Source: Marinomonas arctica (GTDB taxonomy: Bacteria; Pseudomonadota; Gammaproteobacteria; Pseudomonadales; Marinomonadaceae). From it: a stretch of 64,000 nt of DNA. The notes under the pieces are model-generated. The model worked only from the letters and a program-made list of their open reading frames with translations, was not told the origin of the DNA and did not search any database. Numbering within the stretch: position 1 is the first letter of the stretch; each line of letters starts with the position of its first letter. The stretch is from the NCBI RefSeq assembly GCF_003259225.1, contig NZ_QHJF01000032.1, positions 1 to 64,000 of the forward strand. The letters are read 5' to 3'. This document shows positions 62,583 through 64,000 of the stretch, in pieces. Made by a program: the position numbers and the translations under genes.

Positions 62583-63707
62583 ATGGAAATGCGAGAAAAA
62601 ATAGCAAAGGCGCAGCGTGTCGTTGTCAAGATAGGCAGTGCTTTATTGACAAACGATGGTCAAGGATTGGACGTCGCTCGAATTGGTCTGTGGGTTGCTC
62701 AAATTGCGCAATTGCGATCACAAGGTAAGGAAGTTGTTTTAGTGTCTTCTGGCTCTATTGCGGCCGGTATGAAGCGCCTTGGTTTTTCTTCTCGCCCCAC
62801 GCAGGTTAATGAATTGCAGGCGGCGGCGGCCGTTGGTCAAATGGAATTGGTAGGCGTTTATGAGTCTCATTTTGAGAAGCATGGCTTATGCACGGCGCAG
62901 ATTTTATTGACTCATGATGATTTATCCAATCGTCGACGCTATTTAAACGCGCGTTCTTCATTGCGGACTTTGCTTGGCTTCGGTGTTGTACCCATAATCA
63001 ACGAAAATGACACCGTTGTAACCGATGAGATTCGTTTTGGTGATAACGACACTTTAGGGGCTCTGGTGGCTAACCTGATCGAAGCCGATGTGCTGATTAT
63101 TTTGACGGATCAGCAGGGATTGTTTAATAAAAATCCACGCGATCATCAAGATGCAACATTAATCTCGCATATTTCTGCTTCGGACGATCGTTTGGAGTCG
63201 ATGGCCAGTGGTGGTGCTGGTGTGTTGGGCAGTGGGGGGATGCTTACTAAGGTGCGGGCGGCGCGTTTGGCGGCGCGTTCTGGTGCTGATACTCTGATTG
63301 CCTCAGGACGTGAGAAAGACGTGATTGTACGAGCGGCGTCGGGCGAAATGCTGGGCACGTGGCTGCAACCGGAGCATGGTCGAGTGGCGGCGCGTAAGCA
63401 GTGGTTGGCTGGACATTTGAAGAGTCGTGGCGCATTGATTTTAGATGATGGTGCGGTGAAGGCTTTGCGTCAAGGTGGTACGAGTTTACTATCGGTTGGT
63501 GTGAAAGACGCGCAGGGCACTTTTTCGCGCGGTGATATGGTTATTTGTGTGGATCTGCATGGTGGTTTGGTGGCGCGTGGTTTAGTGAACTACAGTGTGG
63601 CGGAAACTTTGAAATTGCTTGGTCAGCCTTCGTCTAATATTGGTGAGATTTTGGGTTACAAAGGTGAGCCAGAGCTTATTCACCGTGATGATTTGGTTAT
63701 TATTTAA
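62583..63707 (+). CDS. proB: Glutamate 5-kinase
   Basis: ProB phosphorylates glutamate in the first, proline-inhibited step of proline synthesis. The ATG at 62583 gives 374 aa (E. coli 367): an amino-acid kinase domain ([43 protein letters not shown]) and a C-terminal PUA domain ([20 protein letters not shown]). The obgE-proB order is common in gammaproteobacteria. The gap to obgE is 26 bases, so co-transcription is likely. Confidence 0.96.
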   Translation: MEMREKIAKAQRVVVKIGSALLTNDGQGLDVARIGLWVAQIAQLRSQGKEVVLVSSGSIAAGMKRLGFSSRPTQVNELQAAAAVGQMELVGVYESHFEKHGLCTAQILLTHDDLSNRRRYLNARSSLRTLLGFGVVPIINENDTVVTDEIRFGDNDTLGALVANLIEADVLIILTDQQGLFNKNPRDHQDATLISHISASDDRLESMASGGAGVLGSGGMLTKVRAARLAARSGADTLIASGREKDVIVRAASGEMLGTWLQPEHGRVAARKQWLAGHLKSRGALILDDGAVKALRQGGTSLLSVGVKDAQGTFSRGDMVICVDLHGGLVARGLVNYSVAETLKLLGQPSSNIGEILGYKGEPELIHRDDLVII

Positions 63708-63719
63708 AAAGAGGTTGTC

Positions 63720-64000
63720 ATGGCAAAACCAGGTAAAGTGGGTTTAGATCGTGTATTGAGTGCTTCGAAATATTCCTATCAAGGTTTGCGAGCTCAATGG
63801 AAGCATGAAGCCGCGTTTCGTCAAGAGGCGGTTTTGTTTTTGATCTCTTTACCTTTTGCTATCTGGCTTGGTGATACGGGGCTTGAGCGTGCTGTGCTGA
63901 TTTTTTCGGTGGGATTGGTGTTGATCGTTGAGACGCTCAACTCTAGTGTCGAGGCGGTGGTTGACCGAATTAGTAGTGAGCATCATGAGCTGTCTGGTCG
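63720..64000 (+). CDS. dgkA: Diacylglycerol kinase DgkA (partial, cut by window end)
   Basis: DgkA recycles diacylglycerol from membrane-derived glucan synthesis back to phosphatidate. The first 93 codons are present. AAFRQEAVLFLISLPFAIWL and LIVETLNSSVEAVVDRIS with HHELSGR match E. coli DgkA, including the catalytic Glu and Asn of that helix. The start is ATG 63720 with GAGG eight bases upstream. Its link to OpgG-type glucans fits the opgG-like gene at 4690. Confidence 0.92.
   Translation, partial: MAKPGKVGLDRVLSASKYSYQGLRAQWKHEAAFRQEAVLFLISLPFAIWLGDTGLERAVLIFSVGLVLIVETLNSSVEAVVDRISSEHHELSG

Overview
The window looks like chromosomal DNA of a marine gammaproteobacterium of the Oceanospirillales, most probably Marinomonas. 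The evidence is the moderate-to-low GC content, proteins that resemble Pseudomonas/E. coli orthologues throughout (RpoB, RpoC, UvrA, FabA/FabB, SSB with a DDDIPF tail), and the gene order tRNA-Tyr/Gly/Thr/Trp-secE-nusG-rplKAJL-rpoBC-str-S10-spc-alpha. The genus is an inference; the class is well supported.

Layout. 1-850: terminator-like hairpins, a 19-bp tandem repeat and a decayed IS256-type (Mutator) transposase start. 848-10619: accessory and metabolic genes: uracil permease, a PAS-GGDEF-EAL c-di-GMP protein, an OpgG-type glucan protein, a GH1 beta-glucosidase, a GNAT acetyltransferase, an exported alpha/beta hydrolase and a PhyH-type dioxygenase. 10652-13024: birA, coaX and a SPOR-domain protein, tightly packed. 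13028-43860: the translation/transcription superblock, running on the + strand from four tRNAs through secE-nusG, L11-L1, L10-L7/L12, rpoB-rpoC, S12-S7-EF-G-EF-Tu, then the S10, spc (with secY) and alpha (with rpoA) operons, ending at a perfect terminator after rplQ. Several intergenic gaps hold structured RNA that fits ribosomal-protein autoregulation: an L1-type site before rplK, the L10 leader, an S7-type site before rpsG, a folded gap between rpsJ and rplC, a 97-nt hairpin between rpsN and rpsH, and an alpha-operon leader before rpsM.

43944-49121: uvrA divergent from a YajR-like MFS transporter and ssb. 49131-50653 is the least ordinary part: a chain of hairpins, a sigma70-type promoter, a short structured RNA ending in an intrinsic terminator, a NYN-domain (PIN-like) ribonuclease gene starting just past that terminator, and a second small-RNA-like unit before an smr gene. 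51401-64000: a PreP-type M16C protease, two tandem acyltransferases, fabB-fabA, an alpha/beta hydrolase, ispB divergent from rplU-rpmA, obgE, proB and the start of dgkA (cut by the window end).

Most of the window is conserved housekeeping. No CRISPR array, prophage, intact insertion sequence or rRNA was found. The best candidate for something undescribed is the leader-RNA/NYN locus at 49138-50602, which has the layout of a transcription-attenuation element controlling a nuclease; its function is unproven. The relocated-looking RNA structures inside the ribosomal-protein operons are the second most interesting group.
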